Shown piece by piece: positions 23,039 to 34,969 of a stretch of DNA of 64,000 bases (its first letter is position 1; each line of letters begins with the position of its first letter). A program made the position numbers and the translations under genes. Under the pieces are notes generated by a model that saw nothing but the letters and a program-made list of their open reading frames with translations, was not told the origin of the DNA and did not search any database. Source of the DNA: Salminus brasiliensis (lineage: Eukaryota > Chordata > Actinopteri > Characiformes > Bryconidae); the NCBI RefSeq assembly GCF_030463535.1, contig NC_132879.1, forward strand, positions 38,305,425-38,369,424, in the 5' to 3' direction.

Positions 23039-23892
23039 GACAGTGATTTATCACAGCGATTTATCAGTCTACTCATGCTTTAGTGGAGCTCAGTAACACT
23101 GAGATAAATAACTGATCAGCACAGTGATTTATCAGTCTACTCAGGCTTTAGTAGAGCTCAGTAACACAGAGATAAATAACTGATCAGCACAGTGATTTAT
23201 CAGTCTACTCATGCTTTATCAAAGCTTAGTAACTCTGAGATAAATAACTAATCAGCACAGTGATTTATCAGTCTACTCATGCTTTAGTAGAGCTCAGTAA
23301 CACTGAGACAAATAACTGATCAGCACAGTGATTTATCAGTCTACTCATGCTTTAGTAGAGCTCAGTAACACTGAGACAAATAACTGATCAGCACAGTGAT
23401 TTATCAGTCTACTCATGCTTTAGTAGAGCTCAGTAACACTGAGATAAATAACTGATCAGCACAGTGATTTACCAGTCTACTCATGCTTTATCAGAGCTCA
23501 GTAACACTGAGATAAATAACTGATCAGTACAGTGATTTATCAGTCTACTCAGGCTTTACTAGAGCTCAGTAACACTGAGGTAAATAACTGATCAGCACAG
23601 TGATTTATCAGTCTACTCAGGCTTTAGTAGAGCTCAGTAACACTAAGATAAATAACTGATTAGCACAGTGATTTATCAGTCTACTCATGCTTTAGTAGAG
23701 CTCAGTAACACTGAGATAAATAACTGATCAGCACAGTGATTTATCAGTCTACTCAGGCTTTACTAGAGCTCAGTAACACTGAGATAAATAACTGACCGGC
23801 ACAGTGATTTATCAGTCTACTCATGCTTTAGTAGAGCTCAGTTACACTGAGATAAATAACTGATCAGCACAGTGATTTATCAGTCTACTCAT
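23039..23892. repeat. 68-bp tandem array, ~12.4 copies, with hairpin-forming units
   Basis: CAGCACAGTGATTTATCAGT recurs at 23,117, 23,185, 23,253 and at further 68-bp steps to 23,865. Units differ at only a few positions (ATG/AGG before CTTTA, TAGTAG/TATCAG, GATAA/GACAA). Each unit contains CTACT-(8 nt)-AGTAG and CTCAGT-AAC-ACTGAG, and GATAAAT with ATTTATC spans each unit junction around CTGATCAG. No open frame or promoter element is apparent. The boundaries are abrupt on the right (ACTCATGTCTGACAAG). Confidence 0.95.
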
Positions 23893-25489
23893 GTCTGACA
23901 AGTGTGTCTGAACTGATGTCAAACTAATTAATAAACAAGCACTGCTGGTGTCTTTAACATGTTTATGTTTTAATGTTTTTTATTTTGTATTTAGTGTATT
24001 TATTTGTATTCTAAACATGGTCTCCTAAAATGCAAATGCTTATAATCAGAATATTGTCTTTTCACAACACGTGAAATACTCAGAAAACACATAATGACAA
24101 AAACATGTAAAAATATGTTCACATGAAAACTATGTTTATGTTGGGGTTTATGGTTAATATTATGTAAGGAATACGTAATTTAACATTTTTAAATAAAAAA
24201 CTACTGTGTTTGCACATTATACTGTAGAAATTTCTTCCATTCCGTCAAGATAAAATAATCTTGGATATGGAAGTATTTGGATTCAGTAGAATTATTGTGT
24301 AAAAATATTTTGCTGATGACATTACAGACTAAATGTATTCCAGCACTTTGAAACAGGATCATAAATCTCTACTGGAAGTATTTTAAAAATGTAGCTTGAC
24401 TTTTACTCTCATACAGTATGTTGCGTGTATGTATGTGTGTGTGTGTGTGTGTGTTTGTGTGTGTGTGTGAGACTATTTGAAGGATGTTTTTAATCAGGGA
24501 TGAGTGTTTTCATGACCAAAGCCATATCTCATTATTATCTGTGCTATTAACTGTGATCTACATATTTTCCAGACTTGGAGAGAAAGTGAGAGAGATAAAG
24601 GAAGACAGAGGGAGAAAGAGAGACAGAGAGACAAAAAGAGCGTGAGAGAAGGATATTTATCTTTATTAAATGGAGCAGAAACATATTCATGTCACTGCCT
24701 CAAGGGTCCTCAAGCATAGTCATGCAAACCGGCATGAGCAATTCCACTGGCACGTGGGCATTTGTGTGTGTGTGTAAAAGAGTGAGAAGATTGTGTCTAG
24801 TATGCACATGAGGGAATATCAAAAGTTAATAATGTGGTATAACTCTAAGAAATGTTCTACTGATTGTCTACTGAATGTGAATTTATTTTTAGTGATGCCA
24901 TGAAATATTAAATTATTAAGCAGAGAACACAGTATACATGAACACCTACAAAATGTGTACACTATCATTTACAACAGAAAAAAGTAATATTGGTTCTTTA
25001 CAGAGAAACTGCTTTAGCTAAACCTGTGGTTCAGAGCTTAAAGGCACACAAACACACACACACACACACACTTCACCTGGAGCTCTCCTCCTGTCTTACT
25101 GAATTACATCTTGGGACAACAATGCCTGTACTACAGCGGTGCTGAGCATTCAAAGGGTCAAATGTCAATTCCAGTGTCTCATACCTCCCACTTTTTACTT
25201 TGCCAGACTCAAAGCTTTAGCTATTGTAGATGGTAAAACAGCAAGTCCAATTGTGTCTTAGCACCTGTAACTATGTCAATGAAAACAGTTGACTGTCAAA
25301 AGTTGATGCAAGATTGTCACAGGGTAGATTGTCACATGTAGACCTGCAAATGTCATGTGTAGGCTTTTAAAAGTCTATTTAGTTTATAGATGGTAACAGA
25401 AATCTTTATTGTTACTATAGTTTAGAATAATATCTAATAGTATTTTTGGATCCTAGTCTATACAAATTAGCTATAGGTATTTTCTGAGT
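23893..25489. other. Intergenic sequence with (GT)n tract
   Basis: A GT-rich microsatellite lies at about 24,424-24,470, GA-rich purine DNA at 24,585-24,645 and an AC run near 25,052-25,071. No gene seen. Confidence 0.6.
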
Positions 25490-25560
25490 AAACAGCAAAG
25501 TACTTTTGTAAGTCGCTCTGGATAAAAGTGTCTGCTAAATGCCGTAATTGTAAATGTAAT
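25490..25560 (+). mobile_element. SINE/LINE 3' tail (teleost type)
   Basis: GTAAGTCGCTCTGGATAAAA is followed by GTGTCTGCTAAATGCC and a TGTAAATGTAA tail. This is the well-known 3' end shared by teleost SINEs and their partner LINEs, with the short terminal repeat expected of such tails. The 5' body was not recognised. Confidence 0.8.
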
Positions 25561-25959
25561 AGTTATTCCTCAGTGTTTAGCTTAGCATTCTAGTCTGCAT
25601 TGTAGTCAGTGCAGACAAATGGATCATGAGTACAGGTATGAGTTGCATGTTGTGACAATTTTGGTCTTTTAATGATTTCTATAGAATTTTCTTTATTAGA
25701 GGAAAAACTTGAGGTTAATGCTTATGTTTTTTGGAGAAATCAACACTGTCAGAAATATACATACAGGCCACTTGGTTAAATGTCCCTTTGCAGGTTGTAC
25801 CTTGACCACATGCATTTGGTAGTCATCAGAATATGAAACCGTTGAACCAAATTCTTGTTACCTTTTTTTGTTTTTGTTATTTACCACCTCTGGTGTTTCC
25901 CCTTTTACTGTCTTACAAGAATTTACCAAATAAAACTCTTAAATGTCAAAGTGAAAATA

Positions 25960-27035
25960 AAAATATATGTCAATTAAATAAAATATTTCACGTAAAATAA
26001 CTGATTGCATACATATTCACTTCCTTCAAGTCAGTATTTAATACATGCACCTTTGGCCACAGCCACAGCAGTCTGTGTGGATAAGTCTAAATCAAGCTTG
26101 CACATCTGGACACTGTAATTTTATTCTTGGCATTCCTCTTGGCAAAACTGCTCAAGCTCAGTTAGGTTGCACAGGGTCTAATTTTCTATTGGACCTCTAT
26201 TGGAGGTCTGAACTTTGACTTTGCAACGCCATAACATTCACCTATTTGTCTTTAAACCACTTCTGTGTAGCCAAGTCACATTTCTCCTGCAGACTGAATC
26301 GGTTTTCCTATACTTTACAGCATTTACCTTACCTTCTACCTTCACAAGCCTTTCAGGGCCTGCTGCCAAGAAGCCTGCTGCCAAGAAGCCTGCTGCCACC
26401 CCTGTGCTTTATGGTGTTTGGTGTACATCTAGTATCAAGAACACATCAAGAACCTTCTTCCATGTGTCCTTGGAGTCCACATGCCTTTGGGTGAACTGAA
26501 GTCTAGAGTTAAATCTCTTTGCCACTCTCCCATAACATTTTGACTGGTGAAGAACCTGGGTATAAATTAGTATATACAGGGTCTCTTCCATCTCAGCTGC
26601 TGAAGCTCTTACTTACTTCAGAGTAGTCATTGGAGTCTTGGTGGCCTCCCTCTTTAGTCTCCTTCTTGCACAGTCACTCAGTTTGTGAGGATGGCCTACT
26701 CTAGGCAGATATACACATGAACCACACTCCTTCCATTTCTTAATGCCCCAGTACTGAACAACCCCAGAGGATGCCCAGTGACTTGAATTTTATGTTGCAC
26801 AAAATATTCTTTTGTCTTTGTATTTGTAGATGGGAATATTGATTAACTAGTTACTGGACCTTCCAGACAAGTGTTTTTATACTACAGTAACTTGAGACAC
26901 ATTCACTGCACTCAGATGAACTCCATTTCACGTATAATTAGACTAGCACTAATTAAATATTTATGCAATGATTAATTTTACTTTATATATTTTAAATGGT
27001 TTAAATAATTACTTTTTAGAAATCTGTTTTCGTTT
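25960..27035 (-). mobile_element. Tc1-like element, degraded (TATTCAC-type ends)
   Basis: Plus-strand landmarks in order are CATATTCACTTCCTTCAAGT, CAGTATTTAATACATGCACC, GTCTGTGTGGATAAGTCT, GCACATCTGGACACTG, TTGGCAAAACTGCTCAAGCT, a CACAAGCCTTTCAGGGCCTG segment, AACCTTCTTCCATGTGTCC, CACATGCCTTTGGGTGAACTG, and near the right end CACTGCACTCAGATGAACTCC. These match a widespread fish Tc1-like family whose transposase lies on the complementary strand; most of the coding region is mutated. An 18-bp unit (CTGCCAAGAAGCCTGCTG type) is repeated 2-3 times at 26,360-26,400, apparently a local duplication. Confidence 0.7.
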
Positions 27036-29803
27036 TTACATTAAAGAGTTTTAGGGGTAATTCTTGTAAAATATGATATTATACATTATATTATATATTA
27101 TGCATATTATGATAGTACTGATACTGCACAATGATAGTGTACAATGATCCTATTAAGTAGTATTTTTTTTTTATTAAATGAAGAATAGGTGCCTTGGTGT
27201 GAGCGTGTTGCCATGGACATGACTGGCAAGTCAAATCCCTAAACTAGGCTATGACAACTGATGGAAGTATATTTCACCAATCCAAAAGCCAATATGTTTG
27301 CACTTCACATACTTTTAAGGAAAAAAATACCTTGTGTATCAGATAGCTACTGCTTCCCTGTTGTAACGGTGAAGTGATGAACCAGACACTTGCAGACGTA
27401 AAGCAATAAGAACACTTAAATGCAAGTAGTGTGCACAGAGGTGGTAATACAAATCATAGATAGAGGCACAACTAACCAAGCTAACAGAGTAGACATGGGC
27501 AGGGCTAAACCAGAAACCAGAAACCAGAAACCAGAAACGGTCCAAAAGTCAACCAAATGCAACCAAATCCAAAAAGGGGCAAAACCAGAAACCAGAAAAA
27601 AATTGACAAAGCAGGGCCCAAAGCACTAGTCTTAAATACTACTGCCTACCCTAATTTCTTATACAGTACTCTAACTATAATCTGTCCCTGTCTTACTCTT
27701 TCACCTCACACCCTTAAGTGGATTACCTGTCAGTATATATCTATAAATTATAACCTACAACACGTCCTGGAGCTTATTTACTAGCTTATCTGTTATTTGG
27801 CATATTCTGGTCGTCTGTCTTAGGTAAAGACAAAACAAATTGTTGTAAAATCTCATTTGAACCAAAAGTGCAGCATATCTGAATATAAATCAACATGAAT
27901 AAAAGAAGTATTCCATCACAATTTATAAAAAAAAAACATTCTTGATTAACATTACCTTTGTCCTGAAGCTGTTGCGATGCTTGTGAATTTCTCTAATAGT
28001 TTTTAAAACAGCATTGTGCCTTTTCAGCTAAGGAACAGAAGTGAAGCTCTGCACGTTTTAATATGGAGATGGTGAGCATTTCACATTCGTAGTCTAATTA
28101 GGAAGTTAGTGAAGACCTCATAACATGTGAGATTAGGGAAACATGGCCCGGTTATCTTGAGGGCATCAGGCTTGCATCAACCAGTGACTGTTTTTTGGTC
28201 CTGCAAAAGCCATGTGCTAGAGTAGTGAGAGAGATAAAATATTGCATAATTTGTGCAGGGTGCGTCAAACACTGGAAGACATTTACAGCAGCTCAATCAT
28301 CCACGTTGTAGTGTGTATGACTGAGTCACATAATTTCCGCCAAACCTACACGTGGAGCATTCAACCACAACACCTAAAACATTATATTAACTTTCAAAGC
28401 CCTCCAAAATGGTGAACTGACATAAAAACTAACATACAAGGCCAACTGAAATTAAAAATATCATGATGCAATGCAAAACCGAAATTTGATTAAATCACAG
28501 TCATTAATATTGAGTAAATTAAGTGAGTAATGTACTGTTTTTAAAGTATGCTACTAAAATGATTGAAAGCAAATAATGGAGACATGATCTTAGAGATGGA
28601 GAAAATTGATCTTTAGTAAGTCAGCATTTTGCAAAAATTGTATTTCTGGCTCCCCTCACTTCGAGACACCGCTAAAGGACATGCTTTACACATGCATTGG
28701 ACAAGCATGTGGATTTTTTTGGACTGAGAGATACAATATGTACAAGCTGAGAGATACACTGAACATTCGACTGAGGCAGTTGAGGATTTTACATGAATAA
28801 GTGTCTTCCTGCCCACTTCGCTGGAGTTATATAGTGCAGTTAGCAGCATGCTGAGCCTGGTAGCAATGATAGAGATGCTATTCTTCCTTTAACAGATTAG
28901 TAAAGGTTCACAATGATTTGGAAGCTGTTATTTTAAGATAAAAATGTATGTAAATATGTAATGTTGCTTTAAATAAACTAAGTGGGAATGAATGTCAATT
29001 TTGTAATATGTCAGATATTGTTCATTTAGAATTTCAACAACTGCTTTTGGTCATTTGATATCCTTATACAGCTCAACCTACTCCAATATGACCCATATCT
29101 GCTCAGCTGATGTCAACGATACTGCGGTCCCAATGTGGCCTCCATCCACTCCATTTGGGCCTGAGGGTGATGTGGCATATGGGGTAAATTCAGTGCAAAT
29201 GCCCCGTTCCCTGTGCACACATACATACACACACATATACGATACTACACTAAAATATGTGCCAAAAGTGGGCCTTTTCTAGGGACATACATACTTGGAA
29301 AAAAAGATACATGGTACAGAGACAATCGATGATGCTGACACTACACGTCATAAGGCAATGATGACCAACAGTTCATGACACTTAGACCAATCTATAGACA
29401 ACGTTCCATTTCTGTCTCTACATTTAGTTTACTTACCATGACTGATAAAACCCAAGGTAAAAACGTTTTCTCAAATTTAAAGTGAAAAGGAAATATTGCT
29501 TTTTAATACCTTTGTTTTGCACTAATTTGAAAAATAAGGATTAAACTTGATAGTACAATCTACAAAACTTTGAATTGGAAGATCACTTCTCTGCCTGCTT
29601 GCCCCCTCAAGAGGTCACTGGATTTATAGAATGTTCTGGGGGGGATCTGTCAGGGATTAACGCATGGACTGATTGGATATACCATCTCTTGTTTCCACTT
29701 GCTTTTTGTCTATCAGCTATTATACTGGTAATATTTAGGTGATATTCATATGGGGTATTTATGATATGAATGATTTAACCATATTATTTTAATTGTAAGG
29801 TAA
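27036..29803. other. Intergenic sequence; short ACCAGAA tandem repeat
   Basis: About four ACCAGAA units lie at 27,509-27,537 with two more near 27,584-27,597. AT-rich DNA at 27,070-27,180. No gene recognised. Confidence 0.5.
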
Positions 29804-29898
29804 TCTTCTATTACCAAAAAATAGCTCCACCAGTTTGTACAGAAGTCCCGGTAGTTACTGAGTAATATGCCATGTAATAAGCCTTGCTATGTTAAGAA
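29804..29898 (+). repeat. Dispersed ~100-bp repeat, copy 2
   Basis: It shares TTCTATTACCAAA-AATAGC, TCCACCAGTTTGTACAGAAG, TCCC-GTAGTTACTGAGTAAT and TAATAAGCCTTGC with copies at 20,641 and 59,571. Confidence 0.75.
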
Positions 29899-30841
29899 GT
29901 AAAAGCATATCGTCATGCAAACTCTCAATAATGTTCTCTCTCTGATTTTCGTCTCCCCTGTAGCCTGAAGAAAATGTGTGGATGTGACTGAAATCAGACA
30001 GTATACATATACAAATTGACTGAAGTGACGAAGGACCGCCATGCATCGCACCAGTAAGCCATAGGTGCTCATCATCTTGTTGCTGGTTCACAGCAAGTTT
30101 CGTTCTTGAACCACTTTAGGTATATACTGACCAATGCATACTGGGAATATATATCATATACAGTTCTGACACAGTGTAAAAGACAACCGACATACATATT
30201 AAGTGAAAAACAGCAACAACAAAAAAGTAACAATGTTTTCATTGCTTTTTAATAGAATTTTACACTACAGTACAGTGAAATTTGTGCCACACGAAAAAAT
30301 GTGCCACTGGATGTAATGCAAGCCTAAAGAATGATTGATCTGATTTACGTCAGCTGATTATTGGGAGATATGACTTGAGGAGTCTTGAGAGTATTTAAAA
30401 ACCTTTGAAACATGTCAAATGAACATTTAATTGACTATTTAATGTAATTTTACATTTAAAATTTAAAAACCGACCAGAAGAATTCACTTGTAAATGAAGT
30501 AAGTAAACATGGATTGATATCCAGTATGAGCTTAAATGGTGATGCTTCTGGGTCATGACAGATGCCATCTTGAGTAGATATTATACATGTTAGTGTGATG
30601 CAAGAGATCTTCCGTGGCAGAGGTCAGTGAGTTGCTGCAATGATGATGTCCTCCAGCATCAGGCTGAAGGGTGTGGAAAAAAAACTGTTAGTCACAAGCT
30701 GATTCAAGAAGAAGACATATCAGATTATGACGAGTACAGCATCGTGAACGCATACGTTATCTGCCCAACCCCAGCAGATCTTTAATGATCAGAGTCACCA
30801 CAGAAAGACATGTGGTCCTCCCACCTGCCTTAAACTCTGGT
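29899..30841. other. Upstream flank of the prolactin-2 gene
   Basis: About 0.9 kb with no recognisable gene or repeat. A TATTTAAAA at about 30,391 is followed by an ATG-initiated short frame without a usable donor, so I did not take it as the gene's first exon. Confidence 0.4.
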
Positions 30842-30843
30842 CA

Positions 30844-30853
30844 CTTTAAATAG
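30844..30853 (+). promoter_or_regulatory. Possible TATA box of prl2
   Basis: CTTTAAATAG lies about 50 bases upstream of the proposed prl2 start ATG at 30,899. A TATA-like box at this distance is usual for pituitary hormone genes. Support is positional only. Confidence 0.35.
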
Positions 30854-30898
30854 CTGCCCAACTCTCCGATGCACCGCATCCACCACAGAACTTCCAGA

Positions 30899-33485
30899 AT
30901 GTCTAGGAACCGAACGCAAGGTACTTCAAAGAGCTGACAGAGCATGCAGTGCGAGACAGACTGGAAGCTATTCAACCTCCCACTCATTCATATTAGGGTG
31001 CACATTTTTTTCTTTTCTCTAGGTTTTTGTGGACCTTTTTTCCTCCACGACTCTTGTTCTTTTCCATTTCTTCACTTCATCTTCTCTCATCTTCATCATT
31101 TCCATTTCTGTTTATCTATCTCCCATGTCTCTATTTCTAATCTGTGTCCATCTGAATTTGTGCATCATTATCTAAATGTTACTCGTTCATTCTGAGACCT
31201 CAAGAGGGGCTCACTGCTCTCTTTTTCTTCCCACCTGTATTCTTCTTATCTGTCTGCCTGCTTTCGCTCTGTAGTCATTCTCTTTGTGACGCTGCTGTGC
31301 CTGGACCTGCACATCCATGTGGGTTCCGCACCGATCTGTCCTCACGGACACACCGGCTGCCATATCCTGTCTCTGGCTGATCTCTTCGACAGGGTCATTC
31401 AGCATTCGTCCAGAATGCACGGGCTCTCCAGCGATCTGCACTCAGAGTTTGTAAGTCTCTTTGTCTTTGATCATATTGGCTTTTTTATGTTTTCATGAGT
31501 TAGTAAGAGGACACATAATCAAGTGTAACATTTGCAATCAAAATGTATAAGCTGAATAATTGACTGAACAACAGTTTGACAGATTGATAATTACTGTTGG
31601 TTGCATTATTTTATTGTTATATTTACATTATTTCGCTCCTTACTGCATGGTACAACCCAGACACTTCAAATACTAGATTGTACATGTCTAAAAGTACCTC
31701 AAAGGTACATTAGGAGTACTAGTAAATGTAAGGGTTTTGTTTAGAACCATGACATTTCCCAGTATCACAGATAATGTTCTTCAACTACAAGAACAACCTC
31801 CTGTAGATGGCTCTAGCAGATCTTCTTGTAAATTGGTACAGTTATCTACTGGAGCCATCTAAAGTAGGTTGTTGTAGTAGTTGAAGAACATTATGAACCA
31901 AGGAAAAAACAATTTCAAAAGGGTCTGCTATTGCAAGCTTATAAAGCAATGGCACCTGATAGGGCATATGGAGAATTATCAAAGACAAATGAAGTGTAAC
32001 TTTTGAATGTCAAAATGATTTGGTATTAAAAATTTAAACTGTCAGAAAAACAGCGAACACTAACCACTGTTGTAGTCATTTGTCATTTTCCAGCTGTTGT
32101 ATTAAAAATGTAATCTATTAATTTAGATTTAGTCTAAAGCCTTAGTTTAATTAGTGCTTCTGGTTGGCAGAACAGACTTAATTTTGTATCTTCTTTTTTT
32201 CTGTCTTAATTCTTAAGGAACAGTACTTCCTGCCCAGCAAAAACCACATTGGTAGAGTCTATCGCAAGTGCCACACATCCAGCATACTGACTCCTAATGG
32301 CAAGGAGAATGCACAGAAACTGGCTGTGAGTTTACTCTTCAGGCAGCTCAGGCAGCTGCTTTTTTCAGTCCTTCTTGTCTACCTACCAGTGAGTCATGCA
32401 ATAGCTGTATCTTAAGCTGAGCCTCAGTCTGCTGTGTGAGAAGCGTTGTGACATTCTGTGACAGTCTGTGTCCTCTGTGCTGCCTCCAGTGTCTCAAACT
32501 GACCAAGGAAAATGTGAAGCGTGATGGTCCAGTGGTTTTGTCTTCTCGTTTTTAGATCACGCCAAGCGTCCAGACTGACAGTCTGCTCTCTTTGTCTTGT
32601 CTCTGTGAAATGTTTTCAAACACCACATCTTCAATCTTACCGTCGATTTTCTCTTTTTTTCTCTCAGCGTGAAGAGCTGACGGAGGTGATACTGAAGCTG
32701 CTAATGGCCTGGAGGGACCCCCTGTCCCAGCTGCACCAGAGCATGGCCCACCAGCAGGACTTTAACAGCTTCAGCAGCAATAAAGCTCTTGAGATGAGTG
32801 ACATGGTGCATGAGCTCAGAAAAGGAGTGGAGAAAGTTACAGAAAAGGTAAACGTTACAGTCTGACAAGTGTATAAGTGTAGAGCTTTAATCAGGCTTCC
32901 CAACTCCAGTCTGAACACATATACCTAAATACATTCAAGCCAAGTCTGACCTGACCCACAGCAACAAGTTTAAATCAAATCTCAACAGAATTCTGTCTAA
33001 ACGAATATATGAATATATACAGTATGTATACATTTAATTTTAACATGCTAATAAGAAGGACTTCATCATGGCTTAATGATATTTTTAATGCTTTTTTCAC
33101 ATGACTGTAATGGTGGTCTGCCTAAAGCTGAATTACTGCTGGAGTCAATTCTATCACCACCTATGTGGCAGTCTCAGTCACATAGCAAAATGTACACTTT
33201 TGTTCCAGTGTGTCTGTATGTGTGTATATATATGTATGTATGTATGCAAACTCCTGAGAGTAAACTGACAATCTGTCTCCTCCACACACACAGATGCAGC
33301 TGCTTGGGATGATCAGTAACTCAGTGAGTGGCCTCTCATCTCCTGAAGCTCTGCTTCCCACCTCCGAAAGTGGAGAGGCCATGAGCGACTACGAGCTCCT
33401 TTACTGCTTCCGCCGTGATTCGGACAAAGTCCAGAACTACTTGAAAATCCTTAAATGCAGAATTGTACCTGAGCACGGCTGCTGA
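30899..33485 (+). CDS. prl2: Prolactin-2-like hormone, five exons
   Basis: This is a secreted four-helix cytokine of the prolactin/growth-hormone family. Exons: 30,899-30,920 (tentative), 31,275-31,450, 32,218-32,325, 32,668-32,847 and 33,294-33,485. The phases (1,0,0,0) and the 108/180/192-bp sizes fit prolactin genes. The joined frame is 678 bp, 225 residues. Residues 1-25 form a signal peptide ([10 protein letters not shown] core) cut before APICPHG. Six cysteines are present in the mature chain: a pair in ICPHGHTGC, one in KCHTSS, one in LLYC, one in LKC and one at the C-terminal GC. The pair in the N-terminal loop occurs in tetrapod prolactin and prolactin-2 but is missing from the ordinary teleost prolactin, which is why I call this prl2. 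Other family marks are [16 protein letters not shown] and the FRRDS-K--NYLK-LKCR C terminus. Exon 1 is the least certain part: its donor is CAAG|GTACTT. Confidence 0.88.
31771..31894. repeat. Inverted repeat (44-bp arms) in prl2 intron 2
   Basis: The left arm (31,771-31,814) begins ATAATGTTCTTCAACTAC and the right arm (31,851-31,894) ends GTAGTTGAAGAACATTAT. By eye about 38 of 44 positions pair, with a 36-base loop. It could be a small foldback transposon or a transcribed hairpin, since it lies within the intron on the sense strand. Confidence 0.85.
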
Positions 33486-34969
33486 GGAACACTCACCTGC
33501 ACTGCTGGACTGCACTGTGCTTGGTGTACTTCATATATCAAGTTGGTTCTTGATCTTCCACCAATTATGTCTACATTTGAGTCTCAAAGATGGAAGGAAG
33601 GAATCTGGGATTTTTTTGTTGTTGTTGTTGTTGTTCATTTGAAATCTCTGTCGCCATAACTTCTCCATCTCCATTAGGCTATAGTTAGGCCATAGTTCAT
33701 GTAGACGCTTTCTCAACATGCAACCTTATAACATAAAAGCATATGTTAGACAGATAACCAAACACACAGTAGTAATTGTAATAAAATGTATATTAGCATA
33801 TCCATATCAATTAAAGCACAGGAGGTCTAATAAATAACCATGGAAACCTATTTTAACTATTTTATTGAACCAAAAACAAAGTTTGTAATAGTACTGGGCT
33901 TGGAAGTGCAGTTCTCTAAAGAACCTAGAACTCGTAATCTTTACATTTTGTGGAAGTTATTTTTACACATCTCATTAACACAATGGTTCTTTTAGAAAAG
34001 TACAGATTGAAAAGTTCTGTAGGGAAGCAAAAGTGTTTTTATAAGTGTTTTAGACTTGAATATAAACCATTTAAATACGATTGTTGATTTTTAAATTGCT
34101 GGTTTAACTTAAATAAGGTTGCTGCCTGAAGTCCAATGAATGAGTTCTTTCCTTAGAAATAAAAAATCATGACCTATGAAAATAGATTTTGTGTCTAGTA
34201 TTGGCCAAGAAGTTCAATATGGTCTAGGATTGTTTTTTTATTCCATCTGAATATTGAGTCTTGTATTGGATTAAAATCATGGATCTAGTGAGTAATTACT
34301 TAAATTGCAGTACTTCCTTAGGTAAAACTAATCCAGCTCTAATATGGCTTTAGTCACCATATTAATGTAACTTCCTTGAGCCATAATCACCTTATCCCAC
34401 TGTGAAGAGTTTGGTGAGTAAAGAAGAAGTGTTAAAAAAAAGGGCTGAACAAAATCAGTGGAAGAAATAAGTGTAACGATGCTGAACTAAACAAGTACAT
34501 AGGTTTTTTTATTTAATGACAATAAAGTGCACTGGAAATCAAATGAATAAAATGTTCCTGTCTGAGTGTAATTCTTCATTAGACCTTATCATACAGCAAC
34601 CAGTCACCAAAAAGTCAATTGTTGATGGTACGCAAATTCCTTCGCTCTACAGCTGCTGATTTCCAATAGGTCCTTCGACTGATTATTAATCTAGGGATGC
34701 TTTGGGTACATTATAAATTCTGATTCTGGAGCTACGTGGCCTTTGGCAGAAACATTGTAGTAAGGAGCATGCAGATAAGAAGAGAGGTTGAAACACAGTT
34801 CAACAGAGGCCTAAGGCAATGGTCAAACTACCAATCTGCCCCATCTGAACCTTTAACATTTCTAGCCAGTCAAAGCTTCACGTGTACAATGGTTTCACCA
34901 GACCAAGTGATGGTGGCATGCAGGCCAAGTCTTCCAGTTATTTTATTATAGGGAGAAGTTAAAAAAGGC
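33486..34969 (+). other. prl2 3' UTR and downstream flank
   Basis: Downstream of the TGA at 33,483-33,485 is a (GTT)n tract at about 33,616-33,637. Candidate polyadenylation signals are ATTAAA near 33,811 and AATAAA near 34,521. Which is used cannot be told. No further gene seen. Confidence 0.45.

Noticed and set aside
23039..23892. The 68-bp array considered as a CRISPR-like repeat array
   Set aside because: The repeats are directly adjacent without unique spacers and the DNA is vertebrate.
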